A stretch of DNA of 64,000 nt from Amphiura filiformis (taxonomy: Eukaryota > Echinodermata > Ophiuroidea > Amphilepidida > Amphiuridae): the NCBI RefSeq assembly GCF_039555335.1, contig NC_092642.1:61731776-61795775 (forward strand), written 5' to 3'. Numbering within the stretch: position 1 is the stretch's first letter; each line of letters opens with the position of its first letter. Positions 1 to 64,000 of this stretch are shown here, piece after piece. The position numbers were made by a program, and so were the translations under genes. The notes beneath the pieces are model-generated. The model searched no databases, had not been told where the DNA came from, and saw only the letters and a program-made list of their open reading frames with translations.

Positions 1-854
1 TTTATATGCACAGAAAAATAAGAAACACATAGTACTTCAACATAAAAATTGAACATCGTATTAAATTATAGCTTCAATCGGGTCAATGTCATTTTCAAAA
101 GACCAATTGTGTTGGTAAAATGCTGGCTCGTACGGCTTTTTAAGTGTTCGAAACGAAATTGATTTCCAATGCAGCAGACTGATGACGTACATTTATGAAC
201 AGTTCACGAGTAGTACATATACATGAGCTCTCGGAGAGCTCTTTTGATGTTCATTGATGTATGTAATGCGCGACCTTGTACACGAGAAATAGGGAAGACA
301 CAAGAAAAAGGTTAGTTCCCGGGCCATGGAACTTAGTTATTTGCATAATAAATACAATATTGATATGTCTTGATTTAATTCTGGTCGTACGGTGAAATTG
401 ATCTATTTAAAAAAAAATTTGTTAGTCCAAATAGTTCTCATCAAGTTAATATACATATGAATTGTAATATCACAATTTACTAATATATAAGAAAGAAGCG
501 GTCCGATTTTATCCATATGTGTAAAAACCATTAAATTTGTAATACTTGATTCAGAGGTTTTTTTTCTGATAACAAAAACAGTATACGTTCTGTGCATTGA
601 GAGTGTTGAAAGTCCATTCTCTCAAAGCTGGCCATGCTCATATATTTATACGTCACTGTAGTTACTAGCTCAAATCTGCGTCGTTCGAAGGAACTCACCG
701 TCGTACAGTTGGTTTTTGCGGAATATCAATGTGAAACGACTTATGTATCAAAAAATGAGTCCTTTTCATTTTCCTCATAATATTAGCTTGCCAGTGATTA
801 TGATGTTGTCCGAGCAATTATATATGCCCTTTAACTACATCACTGCATGCTTAC
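1..854. other. No gene recognised; probable intron of the SLC16-like gene
   Basis: This stretch lies beyond the donor of the second exon of the minus-strand transporter gene, so it is probably intron. I looked for a third SLC16-type exon (long, hydrophobic, glycine-rich) on the minus strand and found none. The short open frames here have no recognisable motif. Confidence 0.4.
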
Positions 855-981
855 CTGTTAAAAGCAACGCTACCATCAGAAATTGCACCGATGTTGCCAG
901 AGACGCCATAATGAGCCCAATTACCGCCAATGACGGTGTGTCTGGGTGTGAGGCGTTTACTCAGTGCTCCAGCAAATGGAC
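855..981 (-). CDS. SLC16/monocarboxylate transporter-like, coding exon 2 (frameshifted)
   Basis: Read on the minus strand, this exon follows an AG at 983-982 and ends before GTAAG at 854-850. Joined in phase 1 to the exon at 1552-1747, it opens with the motif CPFAGALSKRLTPRH. That matches the transmembrane 2-3 region of monocarboxylate transporters, where a G-P-x-x-x-x-L-S-x-R-F pattern is usual. The expected hydrophobic helix then continues one frame over (VIGLIMASLATSVQF), so one extra base, or two missing, sits near 900-915. The exon is 127 bp, whereas 126 bp would keep phase 1 at both ends, which supports a single-base insertion. It may be a sequencing error, a polymorphism or decay of the gene. 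Confidence 0.6.
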
Positions 982-1551
982 CTTATTGGAAATTAATGTA
1001 TATATAATTTTTTTAATGTGAACCATATCAATCAAATCTTCCATAGTTCAAAAACATGAACATAAGGTCTTAATGTTGAGTCCAAATTGGAGACGATGAT
1101 GACTTCAACACCCGGGCTTCAACATCACCCCATCATGTCTTTGATTTGTGAGTCTGAGATCACTAATTTGAAGGAGTGTTCTATTAAAATTTAAACATTT
1201 GAGTTCATTTTCCATTCATTTTCCATTCATTTTATTTTGTTGTTCTAAAACCTTACAAAACACGGCATACGAATATTAAACAATATAACATATGTACAGT
1301 AGCACCAGTGTGATTATTAGCACTAAATATTAACAATAATATAAATTAATGATAGAAACAGATATAGATGTTCTATCGTAGTGGATACCGACTGCGCAGG
1401 CATCCACTACTCAACATATTGGCCAGCCCATCCATTATGACACGATATTGGATAGGCAAAAGACAAAATCCCATCTTTTATTCTCTAAATAAAACAACGT
1501 CTAAAAGTCTATAAGGTAATTGAACATATAAAATTCAATTTTCGTACTTAC
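982..1551 (-). other. Intron 1 of the SLC16-like gene
   Basis: The interval lies between the exon-1 donor (GTAAGT at 1551-1546, minus strand) and the exon-2 acceptor AG at 983-982. The pyrimidine tract before the acceptor is weak. Nothing else is recognised in it apart from a small hairpin near 1380-1410. Confidence 0.5.
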
Positions 1552-1747
1552 ATGTAACTGCTCCAAAGCCAGGACTCAATGCAATACTTAATCCAATGAC
1601 CCATGTTTGAGTAGAAAACTGTTGACGAAGACTCGGTAACATGACACCAAGGGCTTTTGTTGTACCTGTCCCAAGAGCCAAAGCAATGAATGCTGTAAGA
1701 GTTATAACCCATGCCCACCCTCGGTCTTTTGCCATAACGTTCGCCAT
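1552..1747 (-). CDS. SLC16/monocarboxylate transporter-like, coding exon 1 (start)
   Basis: The frame starts at ATG 1747-1745 and runs 65 codons plus one base to a GTAAGT donor. The protein begins MANVMAKDRGWAWVITL and then has a hydrophobic, glycine-rich stretch containing ALGVMLPSLRQQF. The D-R/G-G-W-x-W-V motif just before the first transmembrane helix is the signature of SLC16 proton-coupled monocarboxylate transporters and relatives in the major facilitator superfamily. The rest covers TM1 and the start of TM2. The start has a favourable context (G at -3 and +4); a second in-frame ATG lies four codons later. The gene is transcribed away from the cadherin gene and leaves the window on the left. 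Which SLC16 member it is, and its substrate, cannot be told from this part. Confidence 0.75.
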
Positions 1748-2188
1748 TGCACATATGTTTGTAAAATGTAGCTAGCACAGTGACACGATAGTATATGGTT
1801 CACAACACAATAGGCCATGAAAAAAAACAAAAAACTGTCCTTTTTCTAAAATTGTTGAACTTGAACTGACGAGTAGTGAACTATAAATGGACGAGGTCAC
1901 GTAAAACTGCTATAGACTGACGAATCCAGTTTCACACATTCCTACCGTTGCGTAGTGTCATAGCCCCCCCCTTCGATTTAAAAAGTAAAAAAATCCCATG
2001 GAAAATGGTCAAAAAACGGCTTGTCCTCCAATCAGAACAGGTGCCTCAATCATGTATAGTAATACTAGGTGCATAGTATTTTTCAATTTAATAGTAATTT
2101 TCAATTTTCATATCTACTCATCACTGATTTGACAATAAATAAGTGATTTCGGGCATAATGATACCTACATTCTGACTCTTTAAAATGA

Positions 2189-2189
<1 letters not shown>

Positions 2190-2221
<32 letters not shown>

Positions 2222-2232
2222 CAAAACAAAAG
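2190..2232. repeat. (AAAAC)n microsatellite
   Basis: About eight uninterrupted AAAAC pentamers, followed by CAAAAAAC-type variants. Confidence 0.9.
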
Positions 2233-2611
2233 CAAAAAACAAACAAACAAAACCCGAATTTTTGCATTTAGGTTTTTAAGCCACATACGGTGTATAGGGA
2301 AAACATATTGAGCTTTTTTTAAAGCAATTTAACGAACTTAATTCTTGGTGCCCAGTAGTTTCTACAGGTCCAGATTGACAGATTCTAGGTCTATACCACA
2401 CCCTTGACGCATCTAATGAAGCTTATAACTTGTCAGCAAGAAATTATGCAGTATGCAAAAGAAACGAGTTGTTTATATTATCTTTCAAACAAAATATAAA
2501 TCTCTAGTCGTGATAGGCCTATACGTATATGGCACAATGTACATGATACTGATAAGTATATACATACACAGCTTACCTATCGAAACACAAGAGTATTTCA
2601 TAGGATTCCCC

Positions 2612-3085
2612 ATTAAAGCCATATTATAACATTTTCATACAAAATAGATTAGCATTTCTTTGCCATAAAATGTTAGTTTTTACTGTCAGATATATCCCAT
2701 TTTATTTTTGAGCCGAATAACTACGGCAAAGCAAAGAAAATTGGAATTTACTACCAGCGCATATGTCGCCAATACGTACCAGTCATTCGGTCATGTTATG
2801 GTACGACCCTTTGTGTGTAGATCACCGTCCCGCACGCCGTGTACGTACTGTGTGTTATGAACATCGTGTATGCGTTCGACTAATAATTCCATCGTAATAA
2901 TAAAACGCCGGTTCCATCGTTTTATTTAAAATCTCGGATTTTGACACAAAACTACAGCACCTAGAGTCTTGATTTTTGCAGGGTATATTGGTTTAATAAA
3001 GTACAATATAATCGTGTAAAAAATGAATTTTAAAAACATCGGTGAGGGCGTCCTCCTCAGCAAATGTTATAATATGGCTTTAAAT
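2612..3085. mobile_element. TIR element (MITE-like), about 470 bp
   Basis: The ends are a perfect 20-nt inverted repeat: AAAGCCATATTATAACATTT at 2615-2634 and its complement at 3062-3081. No protein is encoded inside. A further partial copy of the left part, also starting TTAAAGCCATATTGTTAC, follows at about 3101-3235. Confidence 0.65.
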
Positions 3086-4293
3086 GAAATGGGCACCCCT
3101 TTAAAGCCATATTGTTACATTTCCATAAAAAAAGATTAGTCAGTGTCCATAAAATGTTAGCTTTTACTAGCAGATATACATCCCCTTTTAATTTTGAGCC
3201 GAACAAATTAGGTAAAGCAATGAAAAGAGCTCATGGCAAATTTCCTAATTGCATATTACAGCTGGTGTGGCTGGTGAACATGTTGAATATATCACCTATT
3301 AATAATTATATAGCCGTTTTGCGGGTTCAACGGGCTATAAAGCATGTAGCCGCCGCATTATCAACTAGATTGGTAATTGATGTTGAGATTGATCAACCAC
3401 TGAGTTTTTGTTGACGGTTAGGACAGGCCAACTGAAGTAAAGTCAACACCAAAAAAAAAACCCCAAAACAAACAAAAACAACCGCAACAAAAAAAGACAA
3501 AAAATAAATAAACAAACAAACAACCCCCCCAAAAAAAAAAACACCCCACCACACTTCCCGGCAAATCCTCCATCTCGGGTTTTGTACATCGAATTCGCAA
3601 TGCTTAGCGTCGAAGTTCTGTGTGAGCGAAATCCCCTGTACAAAGGTCATAGGTCAATAGCCTCGATTCCAAATTTGCAATCAGCTGGCAGTGGCAGCGT
3701 GAAGTTTGTAAACATGATTTTTTTGCCGAGATAACTTTATACAATTCCTGACTGTTTATACGAGGCGTGTTGGTCATTGTCTATGGTGGGGTACTTGGCA
3801 GCCACATCAAAGAATAAATCGAGATTTGTGCGGTATATGCACGATGACTTCAGTGGAAGAAGAAGAATCGGAGACGGGACGTTTCGGCGAGGATGCAAAA
3901 TTTGGAAGACTTGGTACTTGCTTTGCATTTGGGCTCTACTTGAAGGAATTGTAACTTGAAGGTGGCAGGGGTTGTCTCGTCGTAAGTGGGTATGTAGGCC
4001 TAATCATGACCTTTTCGTCTGTATGTATAGGTCCGAGGTTACTCAGACTGATATTCTCCAATATATTGGACAATCACAAAGCAGTAAAGGTAAAACTAAA
4101 GGTAGCGTACTCCTCTTGTTATCCAAGGCAGATTATATAAGAGATTAAATCCTTGACCATCGATCTCTGAGCCCCTCTTGACTATTCATAAAACTGATAA
4201 GTTCAAACATGTGAATCTTGAACATGCTGCACTTTGTGGATTATGGCTATGCATTTTCATTACAAAATTACACAAGTTGGAAAGTTAAATATC

Positions 4294-4354
4294 ATATAAA
4301 TAAATAAATGAATTATAATAAATAAATAAATAAATAGATAAATAAATAAATAAG
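4294..4354. repeat. (AAAT)n microsatellite
   Basis: A run of TAAA/AATA tetramers with a few substitutions. Confidence 0.85.
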
Positions 4355-4399
4355 AAAGGTGGAAAAATGTAGTCGGTGCATGTATATTAGTGCTCTACC

Positions 4400-4815
4400 T
4401 TCCTTCCTTCCTTCCATATACATGCTTACCTCAAATGGTTGAGTATCAACGCACGAGCTTTACGTGCACAGTTTACCTATGCACGATCCTGGAACCTAGC
4501 TCTGACACTTAACGTGCACAGGGTTTGACTCTTCCTGTGCACGGGACCAACGGCTTTACGTGACTTCCATATCACGGACAAAGCACATACACTACCTATA
4601 TCTGCACGTGATAAGCAGTGTATGGGGGCGAGAAGAAATTCTTCAATTAAATTCTGAAATTAAATTTCAGAACTGAATTGAAGGATTTCTGACCATATAG
4701 GAACTTTTTGGGAGGGAAGAGAATTTTCACCTAAGGCAAGCCCAAGGCTCGAACCCTCGTCAATCGTATCTCCCGGCCGGCAGCGCAACGCCTTAACCAC
4801 TCGGCCATCTCGCCC
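4400..4815 (-). mobile_element. tRNA-derived SINE, minus strand
   Basis: On the minus strand the head contains an A-box (GATGGCCGAGTGG) and a B-box (GGGTTCGAGCC) with tRNA-like spacing at about 4745-4812, but the anticodon arm does not pair, so it is not a working tRNA gene. The body ends in GGAA repeats at about 4400-4414. A region with GCATAGGTAAAC, TGTGCACGTAAAGC and ATATGGAAGGAAGG is shared with the plus-strand SINE at 10.6-11.0 kb, so both belong to one family with a common 3' end. Confidence 0.7.
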
Positions 4816-4862
4816 ATCCAATTGAGCAAACAGGGTGTATTGGTATACATTTGATGATGTGT

Positions 4863-5223
4863 TTAAGGGGGTACTACACCCCTGGCCAATTTTATGCCTA
4901 TGTTTGCATTTTTCTCAAAAATTATAGCACATTGGTGACAAGTAAGATATGTATATTATAGGGGCAAGGACTAACAACTACTGTACTGAAAATTCAGCAA
5001 CTCAAAGCAAGTAGTTATTGATTTATTGATCAAATACTGATTTTCCCTCATTTTTGACTGTAACCCCACAACTGTTGTCTGTGCTGAAATCAAATTTACA
5101 GTGCAGTAGTTGTAGTCTTTGCCCCTATAATATACATACCTTACTTGTCCCCAATGCGCTATAATTTTTAAGAAAATTGCAAAAATAGACACAAATTTGG
5201 GCAGGGGTGTAGTACCCCCTTAA
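4863..5223. mobile_element. Palindromic TTAA MITE, copy 1
   Basis: The element is bounded by TTAA at both ends and begins TTAAGGGGGTACTACACCCC, with the reverse complement at the right end. Inverted similarity runs over roughly 150 bp of each arm, so it is nearly fully palindromic. TTAA target sites with G-rich termini are typical of piggyBac-type transposons. No transposase is present. Confidence 0.8.
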
Positions 5224-5406
5224 TATAACCAAAATTTGATGAATATAAAGAGTTTAACTTCAACACTATACTATTTTTCACTCACCTGGAACGTCAACTT
5301 GTCAACACATCATAAAAAAGGGCAGGCCCCTAAATAGTTTTGTTATTTCCCCAAAGCCATAGCTTGAAGAGAGTGTTTACAATGTGTTTTAATGATAACC
5401 AAGAAC

Positions 5407-5769
5407 TTAAGGTGGTACTACACCCCTGGCCAATTTTGCGCCTATTTTTGCATTTTTCTCAAAAATTATAACGCATTGGTGACAATTAAGATATACATAC
5501 ATATTATAGGGGCAAGGACAACAATTACTGCACTGGGAATTTTATTTCAGCACAGCCAATAGTTGTGGAGTTACAGTCAAAAATGAGGGAAAACCAATAT
5601 TTGATCAATAAATCAATAACTACGTGTCTTGAGTCACTGAAATTCCAATGTAGTAACTGGATTCCTTGCGCCTATAATATACATAACTTTTATTACCAGG
5701 GTTTTATTAGTTTTTAAGAAAAATGCAAAAATAGTCACATATTTATCAAGGGGTGTAGTACCCCCTTAA
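5407..5769. mobile_element. Palindromic TTAA MITE, copy 2
   Basis: This is the same family as the copy at 4863-5223, with matching ends (TTAAGG and CCTTAA) and a matching interior. It lies only 184 bp downstream in the same orientation. Confidence 0.8.
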
Positions 5770-6256
5770 CATGTGTCTTACCATTACAACAATTTCAGAA
5801 ACAAAGGGAGCAATGAAGAAAAATAACAAAAAGATTTGAAGATCCACGCTGTGGGTAGGCCTACATGTTACTTGCATGCTTGGCTGTAATGTTGTATTTG
5901 GTTGGTTAATATTTGGGCAACCAAATATGATGAAGTTGAAATTTGGTTGTATTTACGTCGCTACAACCACTAACCAAAATAAAACCTAAATACATACAAC
6001 GTCATATTGACGTCTAAAATTGTGCCCATTGGGCATGAGCGAAACTCAAACATGGCGAAGTTGGTATTCTTTGAGTTTAATCACTACATATGTAAGTTGT
6101 CTTCAAAATTGAACATTTATTTTTCCCCTCTGTTTTTTCTTCTTTAAAATGGCATCTCACACTTTATTCATTGGAATGTAGAATATACCGGTACTTATTT
6201 TATATGTGACAAGCAAGGTTCAATTTTTGTTGCTATTTTTACAGAGGGACCTAACT

Positions 6257-6875
6257 ATATGTGACCGTACACTACAAATGAACCGTAAAGTTGGCCCCCG
6301 GCCAATTTTGTTTTATTTTGTGTTTAGAAAACATATATCATTTTAAGTTTTAAAATGGTATATCATTGACTTCAAATGATATCCAGAAGTGGGGTTGTGG
6401 TTTGTTGAACTTTGTTCCTTCAACAAAATGGTACGGTACGGTATACCTTTTTCGGTTCTACATTAAGTGTCTCTTTTCCCACATTACTGCAGTAATGAAT
6501 ATCAAACAGTCATAATTGGCGGTCAACATCCCCAAGTCAACAAGGCTCAGGAATGTCCTCTCCTTGTTAATTGTTGGTTATATTATACACAGACAAAATA
6601 CAATGCTTTGTAACCTACCACTTGAACAGGATTTAGCCAAAGCATACAAAGACTAGAGCTATTTAAGAATTCTATAGATGTAGAAGCTTAATATCCTCTT
6701 CAACAATATGATTATTGATTGGTTTAAAAGGTGTTTGACTAGCGCTATCAAAATGAGATACATGTAGCACCAACTTGAGGTACCTATGAATACGACCTTC
6801 ATGTATATTTTACACTGTAACTCAGAATACAATTTAGGACATTTAATGGCTCATTCATGGTGTACGGTCACATAT
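6257..6875. mobile_element. TGTGACC-ended TIR element, copy 1
   Basis: The ends are a 15-nt perfect inverted repeat, ATATGTGACCGTACA at 6257-6271 and its complement at 6861-6875. The interior is collinear with 17280-17875. No transposase frame is seen. Confidence 0.7.
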
Positions 6876-7519
6876 CATGATTGTGTGTATAAGCTTTCTT
6901 GCAGAATTGGTCGTTTGTCAAAGACATTGTCTAATTTGTATTTTGTGTTGTCGACAGCCAGAAATAACACAGGCCTATACATGTAGAGCACCATAATACA
7001 TGCAATAATTAATAAATTATGTATATCTTGCGACGTCAATGTCCAAATCAACTGAAATTTTAGAAATTGTTTTTTCATGGAACTGTACAATTAAAAGGGC
7101 AAACTCCCACATCAGAGTTTCCAACATCTGAGTAATGTGTTTCGATATGATGGGATCATGGCTCAAATTTTATTTGTGCTCATTTTGTTTCTACTGTATA
7201 CGCCAATATTCTCGCGTACCGGTTTCAAATATCACTGACAATTTTGCGAGGCGTTAAAATTTCTGTTGTTGGCTACTTATATAATAAAATACATAAGAAA
7301 TTTCTTCATTTTAACATACACCCGGGTTATTATTTTCGTGGGCACATATTAATCCGCGAAATTCGTGAAAATAAAAGCACCGCGAAAATTTCAGTGTATA
7401 TAGTTATTTTATATCTAATGCACATTATTGTTTTCTCTTTGACGATTTCTTTACAGAACAATTAGAACAACCTCATCCTATTTCTCAATCTAGTGTGATT
7501 CCAGCGGTTCTTGGTTACC

Positions 7520-62580
<55,061 letters not shown>

Positions 62581-62649
62581 GTGAGATGTCAGACAAATAC
62601 TGAACTAATTGTGCATGTGGAGGTGTGATTGAAATATTATTATTCTGTT

Positions 62650-63015
62650 TTACCCACAGAATTAGAGAAGGAGAACCGGGACTCCCTATACCGCCACATA
62701 CAATCAAGCCGTCAGCTATGGAGAGAAAATTGGGGGTATTCGGGTCCTTGCCGACGGTGCGCGGAGACAAACGAAAACAATTCTGGGTCTCATCTGAAGC
62801 GTCTTGGTACTCGCGTGCAGGTTGTATCAAGTGCGTCTCTCAAATGTGCCCATCATCCATGTCGCGCTTGCATGACAATGAATACCTCGAAAGCGCATTC
62901 GAGGGAAACCGAATACCCCAATTTTTACTCCATGCCTGTATCAAGATGGTGGCCGAGTCCTGGTTCTCTGGTTTTAATTCTGTGGTTTTACCAGATTGAA
63001 ACAGCTGAATCATAA
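62650..63015 (+). other. Possible LINE-like scrap or unidentified open region
   Basis: It is open in two plus frames for about 120 codons with a CpG-richer composition than its surroundings. One frame has CRRCAETNENNSGSHLKRLG and more basic residues, faintly like the region before the endonuclease of CR1/L2-type LINEs. I do not see catalytic motifs, so the identity is uncertain. It is preceded by a TTTTACCCACAG acceptor-like site. Confidence 0.25.
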
Positions 63016-63194
63016 TTAAATCCTTTAGTTTGATTAATAGGGATAAATTAATTAAAAATCATGTCCGAGGAGACCCATCCTAAGCCATATAAAAAGGCTG
63101 GTATTTTATTTTTTTAGTTTAGTTTGTAAAGTTGTATTCCAAAGGCCCTACAATTGTTATAAGGGTTATTTTAATCATCTGCGTATAGCCATGC

Positions 63195-63392
63195 GCTTCA
63201 ATGGAAAAAGTTCAAGTTTTGAAATATTTTCTCAAAATACCAAGAGCTATCTTAAGAACTACTGGCTCAATACTAGGCGTGTTTGTACTCATTTTAATGC
63301 ATTTTTCATGCTGAAATTTCTGAAATTTTTGAATTAAAAAAAAATTGAAACTTGTCGCCTGCAGTCGACACCAGCGTGAAGAGAGTTAAGGG
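63195..63392 (-). repeat. Dispersed intronic repeat, minus-strand copy
   Basis: This is the reverse complement of the family seen at 11585-11775: GTCGACTGCAGGCGACAAG at one end and TTGAGAAAATATTTCAAAAC at the other. Confidence 0.6.
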
Positions 63393-63746
63393 TAGGTGAT
63401 CAGATTAGTGCCGGTTGGAGCTTCAGGCCCTCAAAGCCTTTATAAATCAACTAAATTATTGCTGTGGCCTGAAAGTGGCAACTCAATTTTAGGCAAGTAG
63501 CGGCATGCTTTTTTTGAGCAGCAGCAAGTGATAGCCAATGCTAAGGTGCTGCATTGACATCACTGCCACCAAACTGCCACCACACTACCACTTGCTAGTC
63601 CATATCATCAAAACAAAACCTATATCAGGCTTATATCTGGTGCAGTTCTTGCTTAAATATTTAATTCTAATTGTTCTTATGTGCATTTTTATATTGTAAT
63701 TTATTGTATGTAATTGGGCCTACGGGCCACGAATTGGCAATAAAAT

Positions 63747-63915
<169 letters not shown>

Positions 63916-64000
63916 CATTTACATGGTTATAAGAAAAATATGAGCTATCCCTGCATCTGATGTCAGATAAGGCTTGCAGGCTTGAGTTTAATGGAGTTAA

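Noticed and set aside
716-1021. 101-codon plus-strand frame
   Set aside because: It is the antisense shadow of the SLC16-like exon 2 at 855-981.
3844-3954. Small plus-strand open frame of 36 codons starting MTSVEEEESETGRF
   Set aside because: It looks like a plausible acidic N-terminus in a slightly CpG-richer patch, but there is no recognisable family, no clear partner exon and no other support.
4745-4812. Possible tRNA gene on the minus strand
   Set aside because: The A-box and B-box are good, but the anticodon arm does not pair, and the sequence continues into a SINE body with a GGAA tail.

Overview
This is an intron-rich animal genomic window of about 64 kb. It has AT-rich introns, GT-AG splice junctions, many foldback and short DNA-transposon copies, LINE, Penelope-like and tRNA-SINE remnants, and long microsatellites. 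Together with the gene content this suggests an invertebrate metazoan, most plausibly a marine deuterostome (echinoderm or hemichordate-like). That taxonomic call is an inference and is weak.

Layout. (1) 0-1.75 kb, minus strand: the first two coding exons of an SLC16/monocarboxylate-transporter-like gene, running out of the left edge; its second exon carries an apparent 1-base frameshift. (2) 1.75-7.5 kb: intergenic, filled with TIR/foldback elements and a SINE. (3) 7,520-62,580, plus strand: one very large cadherin-repeat gene. I reconstruct 29 coding exons (about 4.48 kb of coding sequence, about 1,490 codons). It starts with a signal-peptide exon and leaves the window unfinished, with no transmembrane segment or stop seen. 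(4) 62.6-64 kb: probable next intron, with a possible LINE scrap and a 4-bp microsatellite.

The cadherin gene has a divergent, cysteine-containing N-terminal part (exons 1-8) followed by extracellular cadherin (EC) repeats built from a repeating four-exon cassette. Exons 10-13, 14-17, 18-21, 22-25 and 26-29 each encode about two EC repeats, with intron phases 2-0-0-0-2 (the first cassette is entered in phase 0). Linkers alternate between a canonical NDN-C-P calcium-binding form and a degenerate D-L-S-P-x-F form. The last cassette (26-29) is a paralogue of 18-21; exons 21 and 29 differ only at seven silent sites. Exon 26 carries a 1-base insertion that breaks the frame.

The most unusual feature is that many exon-intron junctions of this gene have been copied, singly or in tandem. 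Minisatellite units of 68, 80, 113, about 127 and about 152 bp each contain the end of an exon, its splice site and the start of the intron. They make arrays of extra 5' or 3' splice sites next to exons 15, 16, 19, 21, 24 and 27. Single degenerate copies lie near exons 10, 12 and 20.

The introns carry TTAA-flanked palindromic MITEs, hAT-like MITEs with 8-bp target duplications, a 5.9-kb tandem array of a compound foldback element, a Penelope-like fragment inside 130-bp inverted arms, two RTE-like LINE 3' ends, and a 119-bp satellite dense in AGGTCA half-sites. Unlisted stretches over 300 bp within introns (for example 13.0-14.05, 15.5-16.8, 42.9-45.3, 46.9-48.3, 57.0-58.2 and 60.3-60.75 kb) show no gene that I can support.
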